Source of the DNA: Chryseobacterium oryzae
Lineage (GTDB): Bacteria > Bacteroidota > Bacteroidia > Flavobacteriales > Weeksellaceae
Length of the DNA: 64,000 nucleotides
Assembly: GCF_022811665.1 (NCBI RefSeq)
Contig: NZ_CP094529.1
Coordinates: forward strand, 2,790,001-2,854,000
Direction: 5' to 3'
Shown here: positions 50,887 through 60,050 of the stretch, one piece after another
Layout: the number at the start of each line of letters is the position of its first letter
Numbering within the stretch: the stretch's first letter is position 1
The notes under the pieces: generated by a model
What the model saw: only the letters and a program-made list of their open reading frames with translations
Databases searched by the model: none
What the model was told of the DNA's origin: nothing
Translations under genes and position numbers: made by a program

Positions 50887-50905
50887 TTATAATTAAATTT
50901 TACTT

Positions 50906-51559
50906 TTAATTTTTCATTTTCGCTATAACATCAATTCCGCCTTTTGTTTTATCACCAATTTTACAGATAATTTCTGTATCTAAAGGTAAAAACACATCCA
51001 TTCGGGAACCGAATTTAATAAATCCGAACTCATGCCCGGCTTTTGCGGAATCTCCTTCATTACAGTAAAAAACAATTCTTCTGGCAACATATCCTGCAAT
51101 TTGTCTGAAAACAACTTTATGGTTGGTTAAACTTTCCACAGCCATTGTAGTTCTTTCGTTTTCTGTAGAAGATTTTTCGTGCCATGCAACCAAATATTTT
51201 CCGGGATGGTATTTTTTGTAAATTACTTTTCCCGAAACTGGAAATCTACAGATATGAACATTAAGAGGAGACATAAAAATAGAAACCTGAATTGCTTTTT
51301 CCTTCAAAAATTCGGATTCTTCTACTTCTTTAATCATTACTACTTTCCCATCAACAGGAGCAATTACACTTTCCACATGATCCAGAATCTCGCGGTTGGG
51401 TACTCTGAAAAACCAAAAAACAAGGCAGTATATTACCAATAAAGGCACAATAATCAATAAGGAAAACATTTCCAAATAATAAATAGAAACTGCCGAAATA
51501 ATGGTAAAAATTATGGTGGCTACCGCAATTGTTCCTTTCGATTCTTTATGTAATTTCAT
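50906..51559 (-). CDS. psd: Phosphatidylserine decarboxylase
   Basis: 217 residues, the short Psd type of Bacteroidota and some Gram-positives. Converts phosphatidylserine to phosphatidylethanolamine at the inner membrane. Two N-terminal membrane helices (about 10-50), then APVDGKV, VSIFMSPLNVHICRFP and the self-cleavage site: GS in KFGSRMDVFLP, where the serine becomes the pyruvoyl cofactor (long forms have LGST). It follows cdsA by 63 bases; the two steps belong to one pathway (CDP-diacylglycerol to phosphatidylserine to phosphatidylethanolamine; pssA is not in the window). Confidence 0.95.
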   Translation of the reverse strand: MKLHKESKGTIAVATIIFTIISAVSIYYLEMFSLLIIVPLLVIYCLVFWFFRVPNREILDHVESVIAPVDGKVVMIKEVEESEFLKEKAIQVSIFMSPLNVHICRFPVSGKVIYKKYHPGKYLVAWHEKSSTENERTTMAVESLTNHKVVFRQIAGYVARRIVFYCNEGDSAKAGHEFGFIKFGSRMDVFLPLDTEIICKIGDKTKGGIDVIAKMKN

Positions 51560-51622
51560 AATGATGCTAATTGTTGTTCTTTACCCATTTCTCATTACTG
51601 AGGATAAGTAATAATATAATTT

Positions 51623-52495
51623 TTAAATAAACTTTTCTAAAATAAAGTACAAATATACTACAGGCACACAAATGATGAAGCTATCCAGCCTATCCAATAC
51701 TCCTCCATGTCCCGGAATGATATTTCCGCTGTCTTTCACCCCGAAATTTCTCTTCAGCTGGCTCTCTACCAAATCTCCCAATGGTGCAAATGCTGCAATC
51801 AGAAAACCTACTACCATCCAGTTTCCATGAAGCTGTGGTTGGTAATGCTCTACAAAATAAGAAAGAACAAGTGTTAAAACGACTCCTCCAGCATAGCCTT
51901 CCCAGGTTTTCTTTGGTGAAATCTTTGGAGCCATTTTATGCTTTCCGAAAAATTTCCCTACCAAATACGCAAAGGTATCACTGCTCCAAATCAAAAGAAA
52001 AAGAAAGAATACCTCCAAAGTAAAAGTATTATCAAAACTTGAGAATTTAGGCAGACCTAAAGCTAATGAAAAGGGTAACCCAACATATATAACGGTAAAA
52101 ATAAGCTTTCCGCTATCGTAATACAGTTCACTGGAAAATTTAAATAATGTTACTACCGCTATCACGATTAATGATAACGCTAGAATTTCGTAAAGCCTGA
52201 AATCGAAATAAAAGTCGTGATGAAAAAACCTTTTGGAAAATGTGTAAAAGATAAATAATACAACGGGGAAAACTATCCATTTTTCGTATCCCTTTCCAAA
52301 CTGCATAATTTTGATACACTCCCAAGTTCCGACCAGCATAAAAAAACTGATTAAACCATAAAACAGATATTGCTGCTTAATAAGTCCCGGCGAAACCAAA
52401 TCCAGAAGCTGTGCTCCAAAAGGAGTTGTACAAAGAAAAATTACCGCTACATAAACCAGTCCTGAAAGTGTTCTCTGAATAAGATTCTTGTCCAA
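51623..52495 (-). CDS. cdsA: Phosphatidate cytidylyltransferase
   Basis: 290 residues, multi-helix inner-membrane enzyme making CDP-diacylglycerol from phosphatidate and CTP, the precursor of all phospholipids here. The family signature is near the C-terminus: SDTFAYLVGKFFGKHKMAP followed by SPKKTWEGYAGG and GDLVESQLKRNFGVKDSG, IPGHGGVLDRLDS. Eight or so membrane helices. It sits in the order LUD-domain gene, cdsA, psd, with 22 and 63 bases between, ended by one terminator. Confidence 0.96.
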   Translation of the reverse strand: MDKNLIQRTLSGLVYVAVIFLCTTPFGAQLLDLVSPGLIKQQYLFYGLISFFMLVGTWECIKIMQFGKGYEKWIVFPVVLFIFYTFSKRFFHHDFYFDFRLYEILALSLIVIAVVTLFKFSSELYYDSGKLIFTVIYVGLPFSLALGLPKFSSFDNTFTLEVFFLFLLIWSSDTFAYLVGKFFGKHKMAPKISPKKTWEGYAGGVVLTLVLSYFVEHYQPQLHGNWMVVGFLIAAFAPLGDLVESQLKRNFGVKDSGNIIPGHGGVLDRLDSFIICVPVVYLYFILEKFI

Positions 52496-52517
52496 AATTT
52501 AAAATTTAATCGCTATT

Positions 52518-53099
52518 TTAGTCCTCCAAAAGAAGTAAAAAAAGCTTTGTATTATTATTGGCAGCCGCATCCAGTTTAGAATGACCTCCGCTGATTGATG
52601 TAAGATTTTTGATGTTTCCCGTTCTTTTTATTTTCCCCATAGCATCATTCAGATTATTTACAATCTGCGATACATTTGCCATAATAATTATTTTACCGGG
52701 AAGCCTTGATGAATGATAATGAAGAATATTATTGTGAGACAGCATAATTCTTCCGTCATAGGCAATTAAATACTCACAAGTAATAAATGCCGCATCGTTG
52801 TAAGACTGAAGTTCCGGATTATGATCTACCTTTAAGACATTCAAAAATCCCTGAAGATCCTTATCACAACAGAACAAAGAGTTTACTCCTTCAATTTTAA
52901 TGATCTGGTTAAGCGTCTGCAAAGCTTCAGCTTCATCTGCACAATAGTTGAAAAACCCACCGGAATGCGTAAACAACTGGGCAAACTTGTAATCGAGATC
53001 TGCATTTTTCAGCGAATCTCCAAGTTTTTCCAGACTTTGTTTTTCGTCATCCTCGGGCTGATTGGTAAGTTTGCTTACAATTCTTTTAAAAAAACTCAA
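52518..53099 (-). CDS. LUD-domain protein (LutC/YkgG family)
   Basis: 193 residues. The LUD domain (about 25-190) is recognisable by GFFNYCADEAEALQTLNQII, DAAFITCEYLIAYDGRIMLSH and the closing SISGGHSKLDAAANNNTKLFLLLLED. LutC acts with LutAB in lactate oxidation, but no lutA or lutB is near, and single LUD-domain genes in Bacteroidota usually lie, as here, beside cdsA, so a lactate role should not be assumed. It is first in the operon with cdsA and psd. Confidence 0.85.
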   Translation of the reverse strand: MSFFKRIVSKLTNQPEDDEKQSLEKLGDSLKNADLDYKFAQLFTHSGGFFNYCADEAEALQTLNQIIKIEGVNSLFCCDKDLQGFLNVLKVDHNPELQSYNDAAFITCEYLIAYDGRIMLSHNNILHYHSSRLPGKIIIMANVSQIVNNLNDAMGKIKRTGNIKNLTSISGGHSKLDAAANNNTKLFLLLLED

Positions 53100-53174
53100 G
53101 TCAGTATAATTTAGTCAACTTAGTACAAAAATAGAAAATATAATCTTATTGGCTCTAAAAATATAGTGTAAAAA

Positions 53175-53216
53175 CAAAAAAAATCCCGATAAATAAAAAT
53201 TTATCAGGATTTTTTA
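53175..53216 (-). terminator. Intrinsic terminator of the rsfS-ftsH operon
   Basis: AAATCCCGATAAAT (53181-53194), loop AAAA, ATTTATCAGGATTT (53199-53212): 14 bp with one mismatch; T run on the minus strand. It also lies upstream of the LUD gene. Confidence 0.85.
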
Positions 53217-53232
53217 AATATTAGCTAAAATA

Positions 53233-55242
53233 TTAGATCTGTGCAGAACTTTCTGGTGCCTGAATTTCTCCTTCAGAAATCTTTCCCTCATCATCTTTAG
53301 GCTCCTGACCGTTTTCAGGAATGGTATTGGTCACCGGTTTTTCGGTTAATTCCGGATCCCAAGCTCTTTTACCAAAAATTTCTTCTAAATCTTCACGGAA
53401 AATAACTTCTTTTTCTAATAATTTTCCTGCTAAAGCATCTAGTTTATCTTTATTATCCGTAAGAATCTGAACAGCTCTTACATATTGATTTTCGATAATT
53501 GATTTAATTTCAGCATCAATTTTAGTAGCCGTTTCTTCCGAATATGGTTTACCAAAATTATATTCTGACTGGCCTGAACTGTCGTAGTAAGAAATATTAC
53601 CGATATTAGGACTTAACCCATAAATGGTAACCATCGCCTGAGCTCTTTTGGTAACAGTTTCTAGATCTGAAAGTGCTCCCGTAGAAATATTATTGAAAAT
53701 TACCTGCTCTGCGGCTCTTCCGCCTAACGTTGCACACATTTCATCTAACAATTGCTCTGTAGTGGTAAGCTGTCTTTCTTCCGGAAGATACCAAGCTGCA
53801 CCTAAAGAACGCCCTCTCGGAACAATAGTAACCTTCAAAAGTGGTGAAGCGTGCTCTACAAGCCAGGAAATAGTTGCGTGACCTGCTTCATGATATGCTA
53901 CTCTTCGCTTTTCAGATGGTTTTATAGCTTTATTTTTCTTCTCAAGACCACCAATAATTCTGTCTACTGCATCCAAGAAATCCTGTTTAGTTACAACTTC
54001 ATGATTATTTCTTGCTGCAATAAGTGCAGCTTCATTACATACATTGGCAATATCTGCACCACTGAAACCAGGAGTTTGTTTTGCCAAAAATTCTCTGTCT
54101 ACATTTTCATCCAGTTTAATTTTGTTCAGGTGAACATCAAAAATCTGTCTTCTTTCATGCAGTTCCGGAAGATCCACATAAATTGAACGGTCAAAACGAC
54201 CAGCTCTCATTAATGCTTTATCTAAAATATCGGCTCTGTTTGTTGCCGCCATTACGATTACATTAGTATCTGTTCCAAAACCATCCATCTCTGTTAAAAG
54301 CTGGTTAAGGGTATTTTCTCTTTCATCGTTACCACCAGAGAAATTATTTTTACCTCTTGCTCTACCAATCGCATCGATCTCATCAATGAAAATAATTGCG
54401 GGAGATTTTGCTTTTGCCTGAGCAAAAAGATCTCTTACTCTTGAAGCTCCTACTCCAACGAACATTTCCACAAAATCTGAACCCGAAAGAGAGAAGAAAG
54501 GAACTTTTGCTTCCCCTGCAACAGCTTTGGCAAGTAAAGTTTTACCAGTTCCCGGAGGCCCTACCAAAAGAACACCTTTAGGAATTTTACCTCCCAGTTT
54601 TGTATATTTTTCTGAGTTTTTCAAGAAATCTACCACTTCCTGAACCTCTTCTTTAGCCCCTTCTAGTCCTGCTACATCTTTGAATGTTACTTGAATTCTT
54701 TCTTTTTCGTCGAAAAGTTTAGCTTTAGACTTACCAATAGAGAAAATCTGACCTCCAGGACCGCCTCCGCTTCCCATTTTTCTGAAAAGAATAAAATAGA
54801 AAAGCCCTAGAATAGCAATCCATACCAAAGCCTGAATTAAGAAGCCAACAAGTGGACTTTCGCCTTCAGCATAATCTTTTGTGGTTTTAATCGCTGGATT
54901 TTCTGCCTTTAGGGTTTCGAATTTTGCTAAGAAAAGCTGAAGATCTCCATATTTCACAGAAAAGTCTGCTTTTGGAGACATCCCGAGTGATGAAAACGGA
55001 TTAGGTGTTTTATCCTGAGCTTTAACAGACTCTACTTTAGCATCTTTTGTTAAATATACTTCTGCTTTCTGTGCCTGTTTATCTATTAAAACTTTCTGAA
55101 TTTTCCCTGTCTGCATGGTCTTGAAAAAAGTATCTTCATCCATAGACTTTGCTCCGCTGTCGCCAAGTGAATTGGCTACAACAAACCCCAAAAGTGCTAT
55201 AATCATGATTGGGAAAAACCAGTTAAATCCTTTATTATTCAT
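53233..55242 (-). CDS. ftsH: ATP-dependent zinc metalloprotease FtsH
   Basis: 669-residue inner-membrane protease that degrades membrane and regulatory proteins. First helix about 8-25, periplasmic part to about 130, second helix 132-153, then AAA ATPase with Walker A GPPGTGKT (228-235) and Walker [12 protein letters not shown], second region of homology [10 protein letters not shown], and the zinc site HEAGH (451-455). The C-terminus is a long acidic tail. rsfS lies 16 bases upstream; the shared transcript ends at the hairpin near 53200. [17 protein letters not shown] linker after the second helix is typical of the family. Confidence 0.98.
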   Translation of the reverse strand: MNNKGFNWFFPIMIIALLGFVVANSLGDSGAKSMDEDTFFKTMQTGKIQKVLIDKQAQKAEVYLTKDAKVESVKAQDKTPNPFSSLGMSPKADFSVKYGDLQLFLAKFETLKAENPAIKTTKDYAEGESPLVGFLIQALVWIAILGLFYFILFRKMGSGGGPGGQIFSIGKSKAKLFDEKERIQVTFKDVAGLEGAKEEVQEVVDFLKNSEKYTKLGGKIPKGVLLVGPPGTGKTLLAKAVAGEAKVPFFSLSGSDFVEMFVGVGASRVRDLFAQAKAKSPAIIFIDEIDAIGRARGKNNFSGGNDERENTLNQLLTEMDGFGTDTNVIVMAATNRADILDKALMRAGRFDRSIYVDLPELHERRQIFDVHLNKIKLDENVDREFLAKQTPGFSGADIANVCNEAALIAARNNHEVVTKQDFLDAVDRIIGGLEKKNKAIKPSEKRRVAYHEAGHATISWLVEHASPLLKVTIVPRGRSLGAAWYLPEERQLTTTEQLLDEMCATLGGRAAEQVIFNNISTGALSDLETVTKRAQAMVTIYGLSPNIGNISYYDSSGQSEYNFGKPYSEETATKIDAEIKSIIENQYVRAVQILTDNKDKLDALAGKLLEKEVIFREDLEEIFGKRAWDPELTEKPVTNTIPENGQEPKDDEGKISEGEIQAPESSAQI

Positions 55243-55258
55243 TTATTTTTTTTAAAAT

Positions 55259-55627
55259 TTATATTGTATTTTCAATTCTTGTGATTTTAGCATCACCCCA
55301 AAGTTCTTCAATATCATAATATTCTCTGGTTTGCTTCTGAAAAATATGTACTACTACCGAAACATAATCTACCAAAACCCACATAGAGTTTTCTGTACCT
55401 TCTACATGCCAAGGTCTGTCGTGAAGTTCGTTTCTCACTTTCTTCTCAACACTTCCTGCTAAAGCCGAAACCTGTGTATTGGAGTTACCGCTGCAAATGA
55501 TAAATGTTTCTGCAACTGAATTTTCGATGTTGGAAAGATCAAAAATCATGATATCTTCACCTTTCACATCCTGGATAGCCTCTATAATTTTATCTATTAG
55601 TGCTTGCTTTTCTGCCGTTTTATTCAT
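55259..55627 (-). CDS. rsfS: Ribosomal silencing factor RsfS
   Basis: 122 residues. Binds ribosomal protein L14 (uL14) and keeps the 50S subunit from joining 30S in starved cells. Typical blocks: GEDIMIFDLSNIENSVAETFIICSGNSNTQVSAL, ENSMWVLVDYVSVVVHIFQ and YYDIEELWGDA. It is first in the pair with ftsH. A TAAATTTG box on the minus strand at 55647-55654 ends 20 bases before the ATG. Confidence 0.95.
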   Translation of the reverse strand: MNKTAEKQALIDKIIEAIQDVKGEDIMIFDLSNIENSVAETFIICSGNSNTQVSALAGSVEKKVRNELHDRPWHVEGTENSMWVLVDYVSVVVHIFQKQTREYYDIEELWGDAKITRIENTI

Positions 55628-55646
55628 TAAAATATACTATAATCTG

Positions 55647-55654
55647 CAAATTTA
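55647..55654 (-). promoter_or_regulatory. -7 box of rsfS-ftsH
   Basis: Minus-strand TAAATTTG, exact consensus; no TTG at the expected upstream distance. Confidence 0.45.
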
Positions 55655-55713
55655 TTGTTTTTCTTTTACTTTAGCTTTATTTTTAGCGCTTTAATGTCTT
55701 AAAGTTTTCTTAA

Positions 55714-56427
55714 ATGAACGACCTTTTTTATGTAAATGAGTGTTCTTCTACTAATGACGAAATAACCCATTTTTTACTTTATAATTCTTCAGATTTTACA
55801 GGTCTCTATACATTTTCCCAAACAAACGGAAGAGGACAATATGGAAATCGATGGATTTTTACATCAGAAAAAAATCTGGCGTACACATTAGCGGTACGAA
55901 GTTCGGTCTTTCATTATTCCGATTTTTTGTTCAATTATTATACCGCAATCTGTACCCGACAATATATTGCCAATCTGACACATCACAAGGTAGAGATTAA
56001 ATGGCCAAACGATATTATTTTAAACAGAAAAAAAATTGCCGGAATTTTAATTGAGAAAAAAAACATTCACAGCCAACCTTATTTTATTATCGGTATAGGA
56101 ATCAATATTTTACAGGAAACCTTTGATGAAATATCTAATGCAGGATCTATTTTAACCCAGACTGGAGAGAGGTTCAATTTAAAATCTTTTGCTGAAAATT
56201 TTCATCAATTTTTGATAGAAAAACTTGAAAATATTCCTTCGGAAGGAGATATTTTGAATCAGCTGAATTCCAGTTTGTTCCGAAAAAACATCATTTCTGT
56301 TTTTGAACTGAACAACACAAGACAAAATGGCATTATACGCAACGCTGATGAAAATGGAAAAATATGGATTGATCTTGAATCCGGATTACAGTCTTTTTCT
56401 TTAAAAGAAATAAAACTTCTTTACTGA
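55714..56427 (+). CDS. birA: Biotin-[acetyl-CoA-carboxylase] ligase
   Basis: 237 residues; joins biotin to the carboxyl carrier of acetyl-CoA carboxylase. Only the catalytic and C-terminal parts are present, without the DNA-binding domain of E. coli BirA, so it does not repress biotin genes. The biotinyl-AMP loop is GRGQYGNRW (about 42-50), the lysine motif KWPNDIIL, and GIGINIL closes the active site. It is divergent from rsfS, and its last bases overlap the end of the opposite LptF/LptG-type gene by seven bases. Confidence 0.94.
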   Translation: MNDLFYVNECSSTNDEITHFLLYNSSDFTGLYTFSQTNGRGQYGNRWIFTSEKNLAYTLAVRSSVFHYSDFLFNYYTAICTRQYIANLTHHKVEIKWPNDIILNRKKIAGILIEKKNIHSQPYFIIGIGINILQETFDEISNAGSILTQTGERFNLKSFAENFHQFLIEKLENIPSEGDILNQLNSSLFRKNIISVFELNNTRQNGIIRNADENGKIWIDLESGLQSFSLKEIKLLY

Positions 56428-57533
56428 TTGGCTCGCTTCAAATATAAAAATAAAGTAACCGGGAAGAAAATAATATTCGGAATCCACATTGCCAATGCAG
56501 GTGGAATGCTTTTATTTTCCGATACCACTTTGAGTGCCTCAAATGAAAACACAAAGATGAATGCAAGAGAAATCCCGATAGCAAGATTTATCCCAAGTCC
56601 TCCTCTTTTCTTCTGAGAAGAAAGTGAGAGTGCCAAAAATGTAAGAATAATAATAGATACAGGCATCGAAGTACGCTGATGAAACTCGTTTAGGTGAGAA
56701 TTAAGATTGCTGTTTCCTTTAGAACGCTCTCTTTCAATAAACTTCATCAGTTCAGGTGTTGTTTTATTTTGCCCCAACAATTCATTAGGAAACAATTCCT
56801 GCGGATCCTGACCAAAATTTTTCTTCAGCTCAAAACCCTGCCCAAGTACTTCAGAATCATCTTTATTAATCGTTTTCTCGAGGTAACTGTTCAGAATAAA
56901 ACTTTTTTTATCTTTATTCCACAAAACATCAGATGACTTCAGTTCGTAAGTAAGTTTTCGGTTTTTATCAAATTTCTGATAGAGAAAACCATAACCTCTT
57001 TTTTCTCTTTTATTCCACGAATTAATAAATATAAACTCATTTTTGCTGAGCTGTGCAGAAACGGGTGCCGTTCCAAGGATTTTTTCTTTGTTGGCGGTAT
57101 TATAAGTATAGGCTTCTAACTCGTTTTTCTTAATATTTGCCCAAGGCAAAACAAAATGATTTACCACCAAAGAAATAAGAGCTATAAATAAAGACGTTAG
57201 CAAATAAGGTCTGGCGAATCTGTGAAAACTTGCACCACTGCTTATAATAGCAACAATCTCCGTATTATTTGCCATTCTTGAGGTAAAATAAATTACCGAA
57301 ATAAAAACAAGAATGGAAAGGAACGTAACAACAAGATTAACAATCCAATAGGGATAAAAATGAACCAAAAAATAGCTTACCGTAAGTTTAGGATCCAACG
57401 CTGTTGCATTTTCTATACGTGGGATTTTCTGCTGAACATCTATAACCAATACCACAATAGAAAGCAATACCAACATAAACCCGAAAGTTCCGAGGTATTT
57501 CTTTACGATATATCCGTCTACAATTTTAAGCAT
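56421..57533 (-). CDS. LptF/LptG-family lipopolysaccharide export permease
   Basis: 370-residue inner-membrane permease of the YjgP/YjgQ family, part of the LptBFG machine that extracts lipopolysaccharide from the inner membrane. Three helices at each end (about 12-35, 60-80, 100-125 and about 270-365) enclose a periplasmic beta domain. LKIVDGYIVKKYLGTF and the closing LAMWIPNIIFFPVTLFLYLKRA are typical. Sequence alone does not say which of LptF and LptG this is; only one copy lies in the window. tgt starts nine bases upstream, so they are co-transcribed. Confidence 0.88.
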   Translation of the reverse strand: MLKIVDGYIVKKYLGTFGFMLVLLSIVVLVIDVQQKIPRIENATALDPKLTVSYFLVHFYPYWIVNLVVTFLSILVFISVIYFTSRMANNTEIVAIISSGASFHRFARPYLLTSLFIALISLVVNHFVLPWANIKKNELEAYTYNTANKEKILGTAPVSAQLSKNEFIFINSWNKREKRGYGFLYQKFDKNRKLTYELKSSDVLWNKDKKSFILNSYLEKTINKDDSEVLGQGFELKKNFGQDPQELFPNELLGQNKTTPELMKFIERERSKGNSNLNSHLNEFHQRTSMPVSIIILTFLALSLSSQKKRGGLGINLAIGISLAFIFVFSFEALKVVSENKSIPPALAMWIPNIIFFPVTLFLYLKRANQ

Positions 57534-57542
57534 AAATAGTTT

Positions 57543-58673
57543 CTAAAGCCTTTGTCTGAGTACAGGTACTACAGAATCTTTCCACTGATAAAAATCTCCC
57601 GCCAAAATATGCTCTCTTGCAACTTTTACCAAATCCAAATAAAAAGCAAGGTTGTGAATTGATGCAATCTGCTTTGCAAGATATTCTTTAGATACAAATA
57701 AATGCCTTACGTATGCCTTAGAATATTCCTGATCTACAAAGCTTGTCCCAAACTCATCCAACGGAGAAAAATCTTTCTTCCATTTTTCGTTTTTCATGTT
57801 CATAACACCTTGCCAAGTAAACAGCATTGCATTTCTTGCATTTCTGGTAGGCATTACACAATCCATCATATCAATTCCCAAACCAATAGATTCCAGAATA
57901 TTCCAAGGAGTTCCTACTCCCATTAAATATCTAGGTTTCTCTTTTGGTAAAATATCGGTAACCTCATCGGTAATTCTGTACATTTCTTCTTCTGGTTCTC
58001 CCACAGAAAGTCCTCCAATTGCATTTCCTTCTGCTCCTGCTTCGGCAATTACTTCAGCAGAAATTTTTCTTAAATCTGAAAATGTGGAACCTTGTACAAT
58101 TGGAAAAAATCTTTGTTTATGACCATAAAGTTCAGGATTTTTCTCATTCCAGTCTATGCATCTCTTCAACCAACGGTGCGTCATTTCCATAGAAAGTTTC
58201 ACTTGGTTGTAATCGCACGGATATGCAACACACTCATCGAATGCCATAAAAATATCGGCTCCAATCTGTCTTTGGATTTCCATTGATTTTTCTGGCGTGA
58301 ATAAATGATAACTTCCGTCTATATGCGACTTGAATTTAACCCCTTCTTCAGACATTTTTCTACTTCCAGAAAGTGAAAACACCTGAAAACCTCCTGAATC
58401 GGTAAGAATAGGAAGATCCCAGTTCATAAATTTATGTAAACCTCCCGCTTCCTGCATTACTTCCATTCCTGGACGAAGGTAGAGATGATAGGTATTTCCT
58501 AAAATAATCTGCGCCTTTACATCATCCTTTATTTCTCTCTGATGAACCGTTTTTACACTCGCAACAGTACCAACAGGCATAAAAATAGGCGTTTGAATAC
58601 TTCCGTGATCGGTAGATAAAACTCCCGCTCTCGCTTTTCCTTCTGAGGTTTTCTCTATATTAAAAAAATTCAT
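57543..58673 (-). CDS. tgt: tRNA-guanine transglycosylase without the zinc cysteines
   Basis: 376 residues. Replaces guanine-34 with preQ1 in tRNAs with GUN anticodons (queuosine pathway). General acid D92 (LTDSGGFQVFSL) and nucleophile D268 (GLGIDMMDCVMPTRNARN) are present, as are the substrate loops VQGSTFSD and GGLSVGEP. The bacterial zinc site CxCxxC is missing: residues 306-318 read DEFGTSFVDQEYS, while H340 (ASIHNL) that would complete it remains. The same replacement is, I believe, normal in Bacteroidota, but it means zinc is not bound the usual way. First gene of the tgt-permease pair. Confidence 0.96.
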   Translation of the reverse strand: MNFFNIEKTSEGKARAGVLSTDHGSIQTPIFMPVGTVASVKTVHQREIKDDVKAQIILGNTYHLYLRPGMEVMQEAGGLHKFMNWDLPILTDSGGFQVFSLSGSRKMSEEGVKFKSHIDGSYHLFTPEKSMEIQRQIGADIFMAFDECVAYPCDYNQVKLSMEMTHRWLKRCIDWNEKNPELYGHKQRFFPIVQGSTFSDLRKISAEVIAEAGAEGNAIGGLSVGEPEEEMYRITDEVTDILPKEKPRYLMGVGTPWNILESIGLGIDMMDCVMPTRNARNAMLFTWQGVMNMKNEKWKKDFSPLDEFGTSFVDQEYSKAYVRHLFVSKEYLAKQIASIHNLAFYLDLVKVAREHILAGDFYQWKDSVVPVLRQRL

Positions 58674-58725
58674 TTTATTACTTTTATCATTGTTTACCGG
58701 ATTTTACAACTCGGCAAAACATCAA

Positions 58726-59106
58726 TTACCTACGTTCTAAAGTAGGCAGCTCTTTATTAATAATCTGTTCAGATTCTTTTTCAATTTTCTCTGCAGCTTT
58801 TGGATCTTTATCCTTAAGAATTTCCTGGGCATCTTCTACAATACCTCTCATTTCCTGTTTAATAACGTAATATTTGTAGCTTTCGACAAAATCTGCAGTT
58901 TTAATGTTATGGGATTTCAGAATAAAACGGGTTTCGCTTTCCAAACTTTTCCCCGGATACAAAAACATAATTTGATCGTTGATTGCCATTTCAGCAATAA
59001 TTTCTGCCATTGTACTTTTACTGACAAGATTTTTAGGCTTATCAACATATTCCGTGCAGGATAAAACAAACAAAAAGATAAAAAAACCTATAAACTTCTT
59101 CATCAA
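58726..59106 (-). CDS. DUF4296-type lipoprotein
   Basis: 126 residues. Lipoprotein signal with lipobox VLSC (acylated C17). The rest is helical: STMAEIIAEMAINDQIMFLYPGKSLESETRFILKSHNI then KYYVIKQEMRGIVEDAQEILK, which fits the DUF4296 family of Bacteroidota, whose members are outer-envelope lipoproteins without known activity. The start may be ATG 59106 or the next codon ATG 59103 (MMKK). It lies between tgt and the glycosyltransferase, all on the minus strand. Confidence 0.82.
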   Translation of the reverse strand: MMKKFIGFFIFLFVLSCTEYVDKPKNLVSKSTMAEIIAEMAINDQIMFLYPGKSLESETRFILKSHNIKTADFVESYKYYVIKQEMRGIVEDAQEILKDKDPKAAEKIEKESEQIINKELPTLERR

Positions 59107-59258
59107 CTTCCTTTTTTTGTTTTTAAAATTATGTACAGACAGATCATTTTTGTTGATTTTAAATATTTGAAGAACTTAGTACAAATATAAATCTTGCTAT
59201 TTTATATTGGAATTATTTTTTCAGCTTGAAATCGTAGTTAGGAAATCTATCCTGAATT

Positions 59259-59975
59259 TTACAATCTGTTGATTAAAGATTTCCATTTTAAATTTAAGAC
59301 TCCAAATACAGCTTCGTGGATGATACCTCCGTTCATTTTACTTTCGCCCAAAATTCTGTTGGTAAAGATAATGGGAACTTCAACAATTTTAAACCCTTTT
59401 TTGAAAGCTCTGAATTTCATTTCAATTTGAAACCCATATCCTTTCAACCTAACATTATTCAGCCCTATTTCTTCAAGTACTTTTCTTGAAAAACATACAA
59501 ATCCTGCAGTCGTGTCGTGTATGGGCAATCCTAAAATAAATCTCACATATTTTGAAGCAAAATATGAAAGCAGTACTCTTCCCATAGGCCAGTTAACCAC
59601 ATTTACTCCTTTAGAATACCTAGAACCCACTGCCATGTCTGCATTTTTACAAGCTTCAAAAAGTCTTGGAAGATCTTTAGGATCATGAGAAAAATCGGCG
59701 TCCATCTCAAAAATATAATCGAACTGATTTTCTATAGCCCATGTAAAACCATGAATATAAGCCTTGCCCAAACCATCTTTTACTTTTCTTACAGACAAAT
59801 GAAGATAATGCGGAAAATCTTTCTGCAAAGCTCTCACCAAATCTGCGGTTCCGTCGGGAGAAGTATCGTCTACCACCAAAATATGAAAATCATCTTCCAA
59901 TGCAAAAACTGCAGAAATTATAGATTCTATATTTTCCTTTTCGTTGTAAGTTGGAATTATGACAAGTTTTTTCAT
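59259..59975 (-). CDS. Polyprenol-phosphate glycosyltransferase (dolichol-P-mannose synthase-like)
   Basis: 238-residue family 2 glycosyltransferase. LVIIPTYNEKENIESII (4-20) starts the nucleotide-sugar fold; DDTSPDGTADL and EMDADFSHDP carry the metal-binding DxD; WPMGRVLLSYFASKYVRFILGLP is the dolichol-P-mannose-synthase signature; the C-terminal part lacks membrane helices. It would move a sugar from a nucleotide donor to undecaprenyl phosphate for later glycan assembly; the donor sugar is not readable. The start ATG 59975 agrees with a promoter box (CAAAGATA on plus, 59985-59992), leaving only a short leader; an upstream in-frame ATG at 60020 would lie before that box. Confidence 0.9.
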   Translation of the reverse strand: MKKLVIIPTYNEKENIESIISAVFALEDDFHILVVDDTSPDGTADLVRALQKDFPHYLHLSVRKVKDGLGKAYIHGFTWAIENQFDYIFEMDADFSHDPKDLPRLFEACKNADMAVGSRYSKGVNVVNWPMGRVLLSYFASKYVRFILGLPIHDTTAGFVCFSRKVLEEIGLNNVRLKGYGFQIEMKFRAFKKGFKIVEVPIIFTNRILGESKMNGGIIHEAVFGVLNLKWKSLINRL

Positions 59976-59984
59976 TTCAGTTTG

Positions 59985-59992
59985 CAAAGATA
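59985..59992 (-). promoter_or_regulatory. -7 box of the glycosyltransferase gene
   Basis: Minus-strand TATCTTTG ends ten bases before the ATG at 59975; TTTTG stands 25 bases upstream, a little far. With the plus-strand box at 60030-60037 it forms a divergent promoter pair. Confidence 0.45.
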
Positions 59993-60029
59993 GTTTATTT
60001 AAGTTTTTTATTTTATACAAAATAATCTA

Positions 60030-60037
60030 TAATTTTG
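60030..60037 (+). promoter_or_regulatory. -7 box of the DUF4271-hemD unit
   Basis: TAATTTTG, exact TAnnTTTG, 13 bases ahead of the TTG start at 60051. No good -33 element. Confidence 0.42.
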
Positions 60038-60050
60038 CAAAAAATTTCTT

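Noticed and set aside
52518..53099. Lactate utilisation (lutC) for the LUD-domain gene
   Set aside because: No lutA/lutB partner in the window and the gene is joined to cdsA and psd.
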